From assembly GCA_964506075.1 (NCBI GenBank), contig CAZDKO010000024.1, positions 1-26,809 of the forward strand: 26,809 bases of DNA, read 5' to 3'. Shown piece by piece: positions 1 through 8,116 of this stretch (its first letter is position 1; every line of letters begins with the position of its first letter). The notes under the pieces are model-generated. The model saw only the letters and a list, made by a program, of their open reading frames with translations. It had not been told where the DNA came from and did not search any database. This DNA is from CAZDKO01 sp964506075 [NCBI: uncultured bacterium] (lineage in GTDB: Bacteria > CAZDME01 > JAYEMH01). The translations under genes and the position numbers were made by a program.

Positions 1-156
1 ATCCGGTCCACAAAGCAGAATATCAAGGTGGAAATTTGTTCCAAGTGCCATCCGCTTTTTACGGGAAAGCAGAAAATCCTGGATTCTGCCGGACGGGTAG
101 AGCGGTTTGAACAGAGATATGCCAGGGTAACTCTAAAATCTAAAAAGAAAAAATAA
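1..156 (+). CDS. rpmE: 50S ribosomal protein L31, 3' part
   Basis: The first 51 codons of the window read as the C-terminal part of ribosomal protein L31 and end at TAA 154-156; the 5' end lies outside. The stretch [12 protein letters not shown] followed by DSAGRVERF is the L31 signature. The CxxC pair is what is expected of the zinc-binding (C+) form of L31, although its other two ligands would lie outside the window. L31 sits on the large subunit and contacts the small subunit across the central protuberance. The lysine-rich tail is normal for the family. thyX starts 8 bases downstream, so the two are probably co-transcribed. L31 just ahead of prfA and prmC is a common bacterial arrangement, here interrupted by thyX. 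Confidence 0.93.
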   Translation: MRSTKQNIKVEICSKCHPLFTGKQKILDSAGRVERFEQRYARVTLKSKKKK

Positions 157-164
157 ATCAGGTA

Positions 165-842
165 ATGGAAGTTAAAGTAATTGCTTATACCCCTAAACCG
201 CTTAAACTGATATATGCGGCCGGTAAAAGCTGCACCTCAGAATTGACTCCACAGAAAATATGGAATAAATCTGTTTCCAGAGAAAAGATGGTTAAATTTG
301 TGGAAGATATACTTCATGCCGGGCATTTATCAGTTACCGAACATGTTTCCTTCACGTTTGCTGTTTCCGGAATCAGCCGGAGCTGCACCCACCAGCTGGT
401 TCGGAGCCGTTTAGCCAGTTTCAGCCAGCAAAGTCAAAGATACGTCCGCTTTGGCGAAGATATGGGTTACATCGTTCCTGAAACGATAAATAAGAAACGG
501 CGGAAAACTTTAGGTCCTTATCTGGAAATGATGGAAAAGAGCAGAAACACTTATTTAAAATTACTGAAAGAGGGAATTCCTCCTGAAGATGCCCGTTATC
601 TTCTGCCTAATGCGGCTTTATCAAACGTGGTAATAACGATGAATTTTCGTGAATTATTACATACGGCATCTTTGCGGTTATGCCGGAATGCCCAGTGGGA
701 AATCAGGACTCTTTTTAAAAAGATAAAAAAAGAGATTGCCGGTATAGAGCCTTTCTTAGGGCAAAAGCTGATTCCCAAGTGTCGCGTCTTAGGTTATTGT
801 GACGAATTGAAATCGTGCGGTCTTATGCCCCGTAAAAAGTAA
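165..842 (+). CDS. thyX: FAD-dependent thymidylate synthase ThyX
   Basis: This 225-residue protein matches flavin-dependent thymidylate synthase, which makes dTMP from dUMP using methylene-tetrahydrofolate and reduced FAD. The segment HAGHLSVTEHVSFTF (about residues 51-65) and the ThyX motif region at residues 80-93 identify it. The motif reads RSRLASFSQQSQRY, whereas the usual core is RHRxxSxxxxSxR, so the histidine at position 81 is replaced by serine (codon AGC, 405-407). The remaining arginines and serines of the motif are present. Only a weak ribosome site precedes ATG 165. It lies between rpmE and prfA with short gaps and is probably in their operon. No thyA is visible in the window. 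Family assignment is secure; the effect of the H-to-S change is unknown. Confidence 0.93.
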   Translation: MEVKVIAYTPKPLKLIYAAGKSCTSELTPQKIWNKSVSREKMVKFVEDILHAGHLSVTEHVSFTFAVSGISRSCTHQLVRSRLASFSQQSQRYVRFGEDMGYIVPETINKKRRKTLGPYLEMMEKSRNTYLKLLKEGIPPEDARYLLPNAALSNVVITMNFRELLHTASLRLCRNAQWEIRTLFKKIKKEIAGIEPFLGQKLIPKCRVLGYCDELKSCGLMPRKK

Positions 843-857
843 AAGGGTTTTAAAACA

Positions 858-1916
858 ATGATTCACCGGAATGATTTAGAAAAATTAAAAAAAATGGAAT
901 CCCGTTTTCATGAAATTGAAAAACTTCTGGGAGACCCGGAGCTTTTAAGCCGGCCGCAGGAATATAAAAAATTTTCCAAAGAATTCGCCGAACTGAAAAA
1001 TATGGTGGCTAAGGTTAAAATCTGGAAGAAGCTGGATAAAGAGCTCAAAGAGACCCATGAGCTTACCCAGAGTGATGATAAGGAAATGGTTAATCTGGCG
1101 GAAAAAGAGATGTCTGAATTAGAGAATAAAAAGAAAGAAATAGAGGGAGAGATAAATAGTCTTCTTAATCCTCCCGACCCTGATTTCAGGCGGAGTGCCA
1201 TCGTGGAAATAAGAGCCGGCACCGGCGGGGAAGAGGCCTCTCTTTTTGCCGCCGACCTTTTCCGTATGTATAGTAAATTTTCCGAAACCAAACGCTGGAG
1301 TATTGAAATAATGAACACTAATTTTAGCGGTAAGGGAGGTATAAAGGAAGTCATCTTTGAAGTTCAGGGTGACGGTGCTTACGGTTTGCTCCGCTATGAA
1401 AGCGGAACCCACCGGGTGCAAAGAGTCCCGGATACCGAGTCAAGCGGACGCATTCATACTTCAGCGGCAACGGTGGCTGTATTTCCGGAAGTGGAGGAGG
1501 AAGAACTGATTATTGACCCTAAGGACATCCGTATTGACGTTTTCCGTTCATCCGGACACGGCGGCCAGAGTGTTAACACGACCGATTCAGCCGTAAGGGT
1601 TACTCATATTCCCACCGGAACGGTGGTTAGTTGCCAGGATGAACGTTCCCAGTATAAAAATAAAGTTAAAGCCCTTAAGGTTCTCCGGGCAAGATTAAAT
1701 AATGAAATAAAAGATAGAAGACAAAAAGAGATTTCGGAATTTCGCCGGAGCCAGGTTGGTTCCGGTGACCGCAGCGAAAAAATCAGAACCTATAATTTTC
1801 CTCAAAACCGGGTGACGGACCACCGTTTAAATCTGACTTTATATGAACTCGGCGATATACTGGATGGGGATTTAGAAAAACTTTTTGAAGCGCTTCAAAA
1901 AGGAATAGCGGCCTGA
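858..1916 (+). CDS. prfA: Peptide chain release factor 1
   Basis: This 352-residue protein is class I release factor RF1, which recognises UAA and UAG and triggers peptidyl-tRNA hydrolysis. The catalytic GGQ is at residues 235-237 within [17 protein letters not shown], and the PxT codon-recognition tripeptide is at residues 191-193 (Pro-Asp-Thr in [16 protein letters not shown]). The PxT form separates it from RF2, which carries SPF there. The N-terminal third is a charged helical domain as in RF1. Length is normal. prmC, the enzyme that methylates the GGQ glutamine, follows 18 bases downstream, which is the classic pairing. The ribosome site before ATG 858 is weak, suggesting coupling to thyX. 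Confidence 0.97.
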   Translation: MIHRNDLEKLKKMESRFHEIEKLLGDPELLSRPQEYKKFSKEFAELKNMVAKVKIWKKLDKELKETHELTQSDDKEMVNLAEKEMSELENKKKEIEGEINSLLNPPDPDFRRSAIVEIRAGTGGEEASLFAADLFRMYSKFSETKRWSIEIMNTNFSGKGGIKEVIFEVQGDGAYGLLRYESGTHRVQRVPDTESSGRIHTSAATVAVFPEVEEEELIIDPKDIRIDVFRSSGHGGQSVNTTDSAVRVTHIPTGTVVSCQDERSQYKNKVKALKVLRARLNNEIKDRRQKEISEFRRSQVGSGDRSEKIRTYNFPQNRVTDHRLNLTLYELGDILDGDLEKLFEALQKGIAA

Positions 1917-1934
1917 TTATTCGGAGCTCATAAA

Positions 1935-2795
1935 ATGAAAAATTTACTTAACTGGACGGAGAATTATTTAGCCGATTTTAATATTCCCCGTCCCAAAACG
2001 GAGGCAGAATTACTTTTAAGCGGATTTTTAAACTGTGCCAGAATGGATTTGTATATGGAGCGAGTTTCTCTTGATGAAACTCAAAAAGAAAAGTTTTATC
2101 GGCTGGTAAAGGAGAGAAGCCGGAAAGTCCCCCTTCAGATTTTGCTGGGTAATACCCGTTTTATGGATTGGCCTTTTCTGGTTGAGGGCGGGGTTTTTAT
2201 CCCCCGTCCGGAAACAGAGATTCTGGTGGAAACGGCTTATCGGATTATTAATGATTATTTTTCAAGAAGGGAGATAAAAATTTTAGATTTAGGCACGGGG
2301 ACGGGTAATATCGCTGCCTCTCTGGCTAAAAAGTTTTCTCAAGCCAAAGTTTATGCCGTGGATAAGTCGTCCCGCGCCATTTTACTGGCTCAAAAAAATG
2401 CGCGGATTTTAAAAGTGGATGAGCAGGTTTATTTTCGTCAGGGAGACCTTTTTACTTCCCTGAGTGAAGAAGACTGTCTGGATAAATTTTCTCTGGTTAT
2501 TTCAAATCCCCCTTATATTCCCGCCGGGATGCTTTCTTATTTGCCGCCGGAAGTAAAAAATTTTGACCCGGTCTTAAGTCTGGACGGAGGGGAAGACGGT
2601 TTATTGTTTTACCGGAGAATATTATCTGAATCCGGTCGTTATCTGGCTGATAAAGCTTTTTTAATCATGGAGATCGGAGAGAATCAGGCCGGGGAAATTA
2701 AGAACATAGTCGGGGCTTCCGGAAAATTTAAATTTTGTGAACTGATTCGTGACTATCAGGATAAAGAGAGAGTGGTCGTAATAAGGAATTATTAA
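1935..2795 (+). CDS. prmC: Peptide chain release factor N5-glutamine methyltransferase PrmC
   Basis: This 286-residue SAM-dependent methyltransferase modifies the glutamine of the GGQ motif in release factors. The SAM-binding motif ILDLGTGTGNIAASLA lies near residue 115, and the catalytic NPPY is at residues 191-194 (SNPPYIPAGML). The linker FIPRPETEILVE is also typical of PrmC and helps to separate it from N6-adenine methylases that share NPPY. The N-terminal helical domain of about 80 residues that binds the release factor is present. It sits directly behind prfA and 3 bases ahead of murA, so all three are likely in one transcript. Confidence 0.95.
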   Translation: MKNLLNWTENYLADFNIPRPKTEAELLLSGFLNCARMDLYMERVSLDETQKEKFYRLVKERSRKVPLQILLGNTRFMDWPFLVEGGVFIPRPETEILVETAYRIINDYFSRREIKILDLGTGTGNIAASLAKKFSQAKVYAVDKSSRAILLAQKNARILKVDEQVYFRQGDLFTSLSEEDCLDKFSLVISNPPYIPAGMLSYLPPEVKNFDPVLSLDGGEDGLLFYRRILSESGRYLADKAFLIMEIGENQAGEIKNIVGASGKFKFCELIRDYQDKERVVVIRNY

Positions 2796-2798
2796 ACG

Positions 2799-4055
2799 AT
2801 GGACCAGATTGTTATTCACGGGGGAAGAAGTCTTAAAGGTGAAATAGGAATCAGCGGTTCTAAAAATGCCAGTCTTCCTATTTTAGTCGCTTCCATACTG
2901 GCCGAAGAACCGTCCGTAATTAATAATGTTCCCGATCTGGTGGACGTTAAGACTATTTGTGAAGTTTTAAAAACTCTCGGGGTTAAAATTACCTTTATGG
3001 ACGGTCACAAAGTTAAAATAGATCCCTCCTCCATAAGAGGTTATGAAGCTCCTTATGAATTGGTGAAGAAAATGCGGGCTTCAATTTATGTTTTAGGAGC
3101 GCTTTTAGCCAGAAAAAAGAAAGCCAAAGTGTCTCTTCCGGGGGGATGTGCTATTGGTTTTCGGCCGGTAGATTTACATCTTAAAGGGTTAGAGAAATTA
3201 GGAACTAAATTTTGTCTGGAGCACGGCTACATTTACGGTGAGGCTGAAAAACTTACCGGTAAAGAAATTTATCTGGATATACCCAGCGTCGGCGCTACCG
3301 TTAATATTTTATTAGCCTCGGTTTTAGCCGAAGGTAATACCCAGATAAGTAATGCGGCCCGGGACCCTGAAATTGTCGACCTGGCAAATTTCTTAAAAAA
3401 AATGGGGGCCAAAATTACCGGCGAGGGGACCGACCAGATTAGTATTACCGGGGTAAAGAATTTAAAAGGTGCTGATTATGCAGTTAGTGCCGACCGGATT
3501 GAAGCCGGAACCTATCTGGTTGCCGGGGTGATAACCCGGGGAGAGATAAAAATAAAAAATTGCCGTCCGAATGATTTAGCGGCGGTAATTGAAAAAATAA
3601 AAGAGATGGGAGCTCATCTGGATATCGGTGATGATTATATCCAGGTTCACCCGGCCGATAAACTGTCATCCACGGAAATAATTACCCGGCATTATCCGGG
3701 ATTTCCGACGGATATGCAGGCCCAGATGGTTGGTCTTCTGGCGGTTACTCCCGGGACCAGCGTGGTTACCGAGACCGTCTGGAAGAACCGTTTTATGCAT
3801 ATAGAAGAATTGGAACGGATGGGGGCTAAAATACACCAGAAAAGCGCCAGCATTATTATTGAAGGAGTGGAAAAGTTAAGCGGGGCTCAGGTTATGGCTA
3901 CCGACCTTAGAGCCAGTGTTGCTCTGATTATTGCCGGCCTGGTAGCAGAGGGAGAAACGATAGTTTCCCGGGTTTATCATCTGGACCGGGGCTATGAAAA
4001 ATTAGTGGAAAAATTAGAGAAATTAGGTGCAGACATAAAAAGAATAAGCCGATAG
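2799..4055 (+). CDS. murA: UDP-N-acetylglucosamine 1-carboxyvinyltransferase MurA
   Basis: MurA catalyses the first committed step of peptidoglycan synthesis, adding enolpyruvate from PEP to UDP-GlcNAc in the cytoplasm. The 418-residue length and the opening GGRSLKGEIGISGSKNASLP match the family. The active-site loop LPGGCAIGFRPVDLHL carries the catalytic cysteine at residue 117, so the enzyme should be sensitive to fosfomycin, unlike the Cys-to-Asp variants. The C-terminal repeat AQMVGLLAVTPGTSVVTETVWKNRF and RASVALIIAGLVAEG fit the second inside-out alpha/beta domain. It follows prmC by 3 bases and precedes rpsP by 9 bases. Confidence 0.97.
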   Translation: MDQIVIHGGRSLKGEIGISGSKNASLPILVASILAEEPSVINNVPDLVDVKTICEVLKTLGVKITFMDGHKVKIDPSSIRGYEAPYELVKKMRASIYVLGALLARKKKAKVSLPGGCAIGFRPVDLHLKGLEKLGTKFCLEHGYIYGEAEKLTGKEIYLDIPSVGATVNILLASVLAEGNTQISNAARDPEIVDLANFLKKMGAKITGEGTDQISITGVKNLKGADYAVSADRIEAGTYLVAGVITRGEIKIKNCRPNDLAAVIEKIKEMGAHLDIGDDYIQVHPADKLSSTEIITRHYPGFPTDMQAQMVGLLAVTPGTSVVTETVWKNRFMHIEELERMGAKIHQKSASIIIEGVEKLSGAQVMATDLRASVALIIAGLVAEGETIVSRVYHLDRGYEKLVEKLEKLGADIKRISR

Positions 4056-4064
4056 GAGGAAAAG

Positions 4065-4304
4065 ATGGCCTTAGTAATGCGTTTACGTAGAGGAGGAACC
4101 AAAAAACAGCCGTTTTACAAAATCGTGGTTATTGATTCACATCTTAAAAGAGAAGGGAAATTCAAAGATGATATCGGGACGTATAACCCGATGAAAAACC
4201 CTTCGGTAATCAACATCAATAAAGAAAAAGCGGCGTTTTGGTTAAAAAGAGGTGTCAGGCCTTCCAATACGGTGCAGAAAATTTTAAAGATTGCAAAAAT
4301 TTAG
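4065..4304 (+). CDS. rpsP: 30S ribosomal protein S16
   Basis: This 79-residue protein opens with MALVMRLRRGGTKKQPFYKI and continues to DDIGTYNPMKNP, the S16 signature. S16 binds 16S rRNA and helps early assembly of the small subunit. A strong ribosome site (AGGAGG at 4055-4060) lies just ahead of the ATG and overlaps the murA stop region. The usual order in many bacteria is rpsP, khpA, rimM, trmD, rplS; here trmD follows after 4 bases with neither khpA nor rimM between. Length is at the short end of normal for the family. Confidence 0.97.
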   Translation: MALVMRLRRGGTKKQPFYKIVVIDSHLKREGKFKDDIGTYNPMKNPSVININKEKAAFWLKRGVRPSNTVQKILKIAKI

Positions 4305-4308
4305 TTTT

Positions 4309-5076
4309 ATGAAGATAGACGTCTTAACTTTGTTTCCCGATATGTTCCGGGGGCCGCTTGAAGCCAGTATTATCAAACGGGCCAGAATTAAAAAAATAGT
4401 GGATATCCGTATTTTTGACGTCCGGTATTTTACCAGAGATAAACACCGGCTCACCGACGATTATTCATACGGCGGCGGTTCGGGAATGATTATGAAACCG
4501 GAGCCGATTTTTGAAGCGGTTAAAAACATCACCGGGAAATCTTACGCTAAAGCAAATAATAAAAAACGCAGTCGTTCCCCGTGGATAGTTCTTTTAAGTC
4601 CTCAGGGAGTTACGTTTAATCAGGATAAGGCCAGGGAATTATCCGAAAAAAAACATCTTATTCTTATTGCCGGGCGTTATAAAGGGGTTGACGAAAGAGT
4701 CAGGGAATGTCTGGCCAATGAAGAGATTTCTCTGGGGGATTATGTTTTAAGCGGCGGAGAAGCAGCCGCCTGGGTGATTATTGATTCGGTGGTAAGATTA
4801 ATTCCGGGTGTGGTCGGAGATAAAGAATCGGTAGAAACAGATTCATTCTATAAAGATTCTTTATTTGACCATCCTCATTATACCAGACCGGCTGAATACC
4901 TGGGACATAAAGTTCCGGAGGTTCTGCTTTCCGGCAATCATGATGAAATCCGGCGGTGGAGACGAAAAAAATCGTTAGATAAGACTTTTCTGGTTCGTCC
5001 GGATTTAGCGGATAAGTTGTCTTTAACCAAAGAAGATATGAAATTACTTAAAGGTAAAGGAGAAAAAAAGTTATGA
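4309..5076 (+). CDS. trmD: tRNA (guanine37-N1)-methyltransferase TrmD
   Basis: TrmD methylates G37 of tRNAs reading CNN codons and so prevents +1 frameshifting. The protein (255 residues) begins MKIDVLTLFPDMF, which is the family start; an in-frame TTG at 4291 would extend it into rpsP and is unlikely. The deep trefoil-knot SAM site is visible as YSYGGGSGMIMKPEP, LSPQG, LIAGRYKGVDERV and EISLGDYVLSGGE. The C-terminal helical part with HPHYTRP is also typical. The gene overlaps rplS by the four bases ATGA (5073-5076), which points to translational coupling. Confidence 0.97.
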   Translation: MKIDVLTLFPDMFRGPLEASIIKRARIKKIVDIRIFDVRYFTRDKHRLTDDYSYGGGSGMIMKPEPIFEAVKNITGKSYAKANNKKRSRSPWIVLLSPQGVTFNQDKARELSEKKHLILIAGRYKGVDERVRECLANEEISLGDYVLSGGEAAAWVIIDSVVRLIPGVVGDKESVETDSFYKDSLFDHPHYTRPAEYLGHKVPEVLLSGNHDEIRRWRRKKSLDKTFLVRPDLADKLSLTKEDMKLLKGKGEKKL

Positions 5077-5426
5077 CCAAATCTACAAGTAAAATGGAAG
5101 CTTTTGAAAAAGAATATTTGAGGAAAGATAAACCGTCATTCAAAATCGGTGATAGTGTGGAGGTTGATTTTGTGATTCGCGAGGGAGATAAAAGCCGGGT
5201 CCAGACTTTTACCGGAATCGTCATCAGCCGGCATGGAACAACCTTAAACGAAACTTTTACCGTCCGAAAAGTTTCTTTCGGAGAAGGAGTGGAACGAACG
5301 TTTCCCGTCCATTCTCCCAATCTTAAGAAGGTAAATGTAATAAAGCAGAGTAAAGTCAGACGGGCAAAACTTTATTATCTGAGGGGAAAGGTCGGCAAAA
5401 AAAGCCGTCTGAAAGAAGATAAATAA
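5073..5426 (+). CDS. rplS: 50S ribosomal protein L19
   Basis: This 117-residue protein is ribosomal L19, located at the 30S-50S interface. KPSFKIGDSVEVDFVIREG, QTFTGIVISRHG and the tail VRRAKLYYLRGKVGKKSRLKE are the family signature. The start overlaps the trmD stop (ATGA), and a GGAG-type ribosome site lies inside the trmD end (AAAGGAG near 5056-5062). The trmD-rplS order is conserved across bacteria. The lysine-rich C-terminus is normal. Confidence 0.97.
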   Translation: MTKSTSKMEAFEKEYLRKDKPSFKIGDSVEVDFVIREGDKSRVQTFTGIVISRHGTTLNETFTVRKVSFGEGVERTFPVHSPNLKKVNVIKQSKVRRAKLYYLRGKVGKKSRLKEDK

Positions 5427-5455
5427 AAAGTAAATTCTATCCGGTATGGTTGCAG

Positions 5456-6094
5456 ATGGATAAAAACGATAATTTTACCTTCCAGCTTGATTTTTATGAA
5501 AAGCAGTTTATAAGAAAAGGATATCGTTTCATTGCCGGCGTAGATGAAGCCGGACGCGGTCCCTTGGCCGGGCCGGTGGTAGCCGCCGCAGTAATTTTGC
5601 GCTCGGAACATTCACTGGAAGGAATAAGAGATTCCAAGAAACTTACACCGCAACAAAGAGAGACCTTGTTTCCTTTAATATTGAAGGAAACTGTCAGCTT
5701 TGGTCTGGGTGTCGTTAACGAACGGGTAATTGATTACATCAATATCAGGGAAGCTTCTTTTAAGGCGATGGAGAGAGCGATATTAAATTTGGAACCCGCT
5801 CCTGAAGTGGTCCTGGTTGACGGCCAGGCTATCTTGGGGGTGGGAATCCCGCAGTTAGCCATATGCGAAGGTGATAATTTCAGCGTCTCTATTGCTTCAG
5901 CTTCAATCGTTGCCAAAGTTATCCGGGACCGTTTTATGGATATTTATGATAAAATTTTTCCGGAATATAATTTTGCCCGGAATAAAGGTTACGGAACAGA
6001 AGAACACATTGAAATGATTAGACGTTTTGGCAGAAGTATTATTCACCGTAAAACCTTTCAAATAGATAAGTGGGAAAAGAAAGAATTAATTTAG
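5456..6094 (+). CDS. rnhB: Ribonuclease HII
   Basis: RNase HII cleaves RNA in RNA/DNA hybrids and starts removal of misincorporated ribonucleotides from DNA. The first catalytic block IAGVDEAGRGPLAGPV gives the Asp-Glu pair, and VVLVDGQ and IASASIVAKVIRDR supply the remaining acidic and structural residues of the type 2 fold. I chose ATG 5456 (212 residues); an in-frame TTG at 5450 is possible and would add two residues. There is no strong ribosome site. The gene overlaps the following YraN-family gene by 25 bases, a common pairing that suggests coupled translation. Confidence 0.95.
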   Translation: MDKNDNFTFQLDFYEKQFIRKGYRFIAGVDEAGRGPLAGPVVAAAVILRSEHSLEGIRDSKKLTPQQRETLFPLILKETVSFGLGVVNERVIDYINIREASFKAMERAILNLEPAPEVVLVDGQAILGVGIPQLAICEGDNFSVSIASASIVAKVIRDRFMDIYDKIFPEYNFARNKGYGTEEHIEMIRRFGRSIIHRKTFQIDKWEKKELI

Positions 6095-6456
6095 GAAAGT
6101 CGGGTGAAAACCTCGCCGTAAAATTTCTAACCCGCCGGGGATGGCAGGTTGTCCACAGAAATTACCGGACACGGTGGGGAGAGATTGATATTGTTGCCAG
6201 AGACGGTGATTATTACGTTTTCGTTGAGGTGAAATGTTCCAGGATACTTTCTTCAAATTTTCCCTGGGAATCCGTTACCGGCAGAAAACAGTCAAAGATA
6301 AGTAAAATGGCGTTGCTCTATCTTAAACATTTTGACCTGGTAGGGGTAAAGGCGCGCTTTGACGTAGTCGGCGTCTGGATGGGAGAAAATAAATTTTCAA
6401 GACCGAAGATTGAATTGATAGAAAATGCTTTCCCGCTGTCAGTAGACAGTAGTTAG
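6070..6456 (+). CDS. YraN/UPF0102 family nuclease-like protein
   Basis: This 128-residue protein belongs to the UPF0102 (YraN) family, which has a restriction-endonuclease-like fold and no firmly settled role. The core GEIDIVARDGDYYVFVEVKCSR (about residues 37-58) shows the acidic residues and EVK of a PD-(D/E)XK active site. GTG 6070 is used because the conserved GKSGENLAVKFL block must be included, and it lies inside the end of rnhB. The last residues (about VDSS) are encoded within the short AGTAGACAG repeat that follows, so the natural C-terminus may have been changed by the repeat. Neighbours rnhB and comM are the usual company of this family. Confidence 0.9.
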   Translation: MGKERINLGKSGENLAVKFLTRRGWQVVHRNYRTRWGEIDIVARDGDYYVFVEVKCSRILSSNFPWESVTGRKQSKISKMALLYLKHFDLVGVKARFDVVGVWMGENKFSRPKIELIENAFPLSVDSS

Positions 6457-6482
6457 TAAATAGTAGACAGTAGATAGTAATT
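6441..6482. repeat. Two 21-bp tandem units containing AGTAGACAGTAG
   Basis: AGTAGACAGTAG occurs at 6441-6452 and identically at 6462-6473, each followed by a TAGTAA-type stretch, giving a 21-bp period. The YraN-family stop codon (6454-6456) lies inside the first unit. The following bases to about 6540 are AT-rich with further short TTTAGGCA-like repetition and no gene. Confidence 0.75.
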
Positions 6483-6561
6483 CTGGTTTTAAATTTTAGG
6501 CATTTTAGGCACTTTTAAACTTTAGACATTAAACCAAGGAATATGGTAAAGGAAGAGGGCC

Positions 6562-8094
6562 TTGTTAGCTAAAATTTTCTCCGGTGCGGTTTTGGGTATA
6601 GATTCATACGAGGTGGCGATTGAAGTTGATATTGCCAGGGGTCTGCCTCATTTTTCTATGGTTGGTCTTCCGGACACAGCCATCAAGGAAAGTAAAGACA
6701 GGATTAAAGCGGCGATAAAAAACTCCAATTTTAATTTTCCGGCGGCCCATATTACCGTAAATCTGGCGCCGGCCGATATCGCCAAAGAGGGGACGGCTTT
6801 TGATTTACCTGTTGCCCTGGGTATTCTGGCGGCACAGGGAGAAATTTCCCAGGTTGATTTAAAAAACTTTATAATTTTAGGAGAGCTTTCTTTAGACGGA
6901 GAAGTAAAACCGGTTAAAGGGTTATTATCCATCGCCATCCTGGCCCGGAAACTGAATAAAAAAGGACTGATATTACCCTGGAAAAATGCGAACGAAGCTT
7001 CCATAGTAGAAGGGATTGAAGTTTACGGCATAAACAGTCTCAGGCAGATTGTCAGGATATTTAAAGGGGAGGAAGAATTTACTTCTTACCAGATTGACCG
7101 GGAAAAAATCTTTACGGAAAGTTCCAGTTATTCGGTTGATTTTCAGGATGTAAAAGGCCAGGAATCCGCTAAGAGAGCGCTGGAAATAGCGGTTGCCGGT
7201 GGACACAACGTCTTAATGATTGGTCCGCCGGGGGCGGGAAAAACGATGCTGGCTAAACGCGTCCCGACCATCGCGCCTCCGTTGACTCTGGAAGAAGCGG
7301 TAGAGATTACTAAAATACACAGTATCAGCGGTTTGTTATCGGAGGATAATCCTTTATTAGCCACGCGTTCTTTTCGTTCCCCTCATCACACCATTTCTGA
7401 TGCGGGTCTGGTCGGGGGAGGAACTTATCCTCGTCCGGGTGAGGTGAGTCTGGCTCATCACGGGGTTCTTTTTTTAGATGAACTGGCTGAGTTTCACCGT
7501 AATGTTCTGGAGGTTTTAAGACAGCCGATAGAAGAGGGGACGGTGACTATTTCCCGGGCCTCGGCGACACTTCAATACCCGGCCCGTTTTATGCTGGTGG
7601 CGGCGATGAATCCCTGTCCCTGCGGTTACTTCGGTCACCCGCATAAAGAATGCCGGTGTAATCCGGCGCAGATTTATCGTTACCGGTCAAAAATATCCGG
7701 TCCCTTACTGGACCGGATTGATATTCACGTGGAGGTTCCCCCGGTAAGTTATCAGGAACTTTCAGAAGATATCCCGACGGAAACTTCGGCTTCTATCCGG
7801 GAGAGAGTGATTAAAGCCCGCCGGATACAGGAAAAACGTTTTAAAAATATTAAGATTTTTTGTAACGCTCATATGCAGAGAAAGCAGACCAAAAAATTTT
7901 GTTTCCTTGACCGGGACGGGCAGTATCTGATGAAACAGGCTATTTTAGAAATGGGAATCAGTGCCCGGGCATACGACCGTATTTTAAAACTCAGCCGGAC
8001 AATAGCCGACCTGGATGAAGAGAATGACATTCAGTCCAGGCACGTGGCCGAGGCCATTCAATACCGGGTTTTAGACCGTAATTTAATTGCTTAA
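6562..8094 (+). CDS. comM: ComM/YifB-type magnesium-chelatase-like AAA+ ATPase
   Basis: This 510-residue protein has the three-part build of YifB/ComM: an N-terminal Lon-protease-like domain (residues 1 to about 165), a Mg-chelatase AAA+ core and a C-terminal lid. Walker A is GPPGAGKTMLAKR, Walker B is LFLDELAEF, and the cysteine cluster CPCGYFGHPHKECRCNP follows. ComM in naturally competent bacteria is a hexameric helicase promoting branch migration during transformation; in other lineages the role is less clear. The TTG start at 6562 is chosen because the family begins LAKIFSGAVLGID right after it. A tiny out-of-frame nine-codon reading frame (ATG 6543 to TAA 6572) overlaps this start; I see no reason to call it a gene. 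Confidence 0.93.
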   Translation: MLAKIFSGAVLGIDSYEVAIEVDIARGLPHFSMVGLPDTAIKESKDRIKAAIKNSNFNFPAAHITVNLAPADIAKEGTAFDLPVALGILAAQGEISQVDLKNFIILGELSLDGEVKPVKGLLSIAILARKLNKKGLILPWKNANEASIVEGIEVYGINSLRQIVRIFKGEEEFTSYQIDREKIFTESSSYSVDFQDVKGQESAKRALEIAVAGGHNVLMIGPPGAGKTMLAKRVPTIAPPLTLEEAVEITKIHSISGLLSEDNPLLATRSFRSPHHTISDAGLVGGGTYPRPGEVSLAHHGVLFLDELAEFHRNVLEVLRQPIEEGTVTISRASATLQYPARFMLVAAMNPCPCGYFGHPHKECRCNPAQIYRYRSKISGPLLDRIDIHVEVPPVSYQELSEDIPTETSASIRERVIKARRIQEKRFKNIKIFCNAHMQRKQTKKFCFLDRDGQYLMKQAILEMGISARAYDRILKLSRTIADLDEENDIQSRHVAEAIQYRVLDRNLIA

Positions 8095-8116
8095 TTAGAG
8101 GAGTAAATAAATAACA

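Noticed and set aside
908-1421. Minus-strand open frames over prfA
   Set aside because: They are shadows of the prfA coding strand and have no family features.
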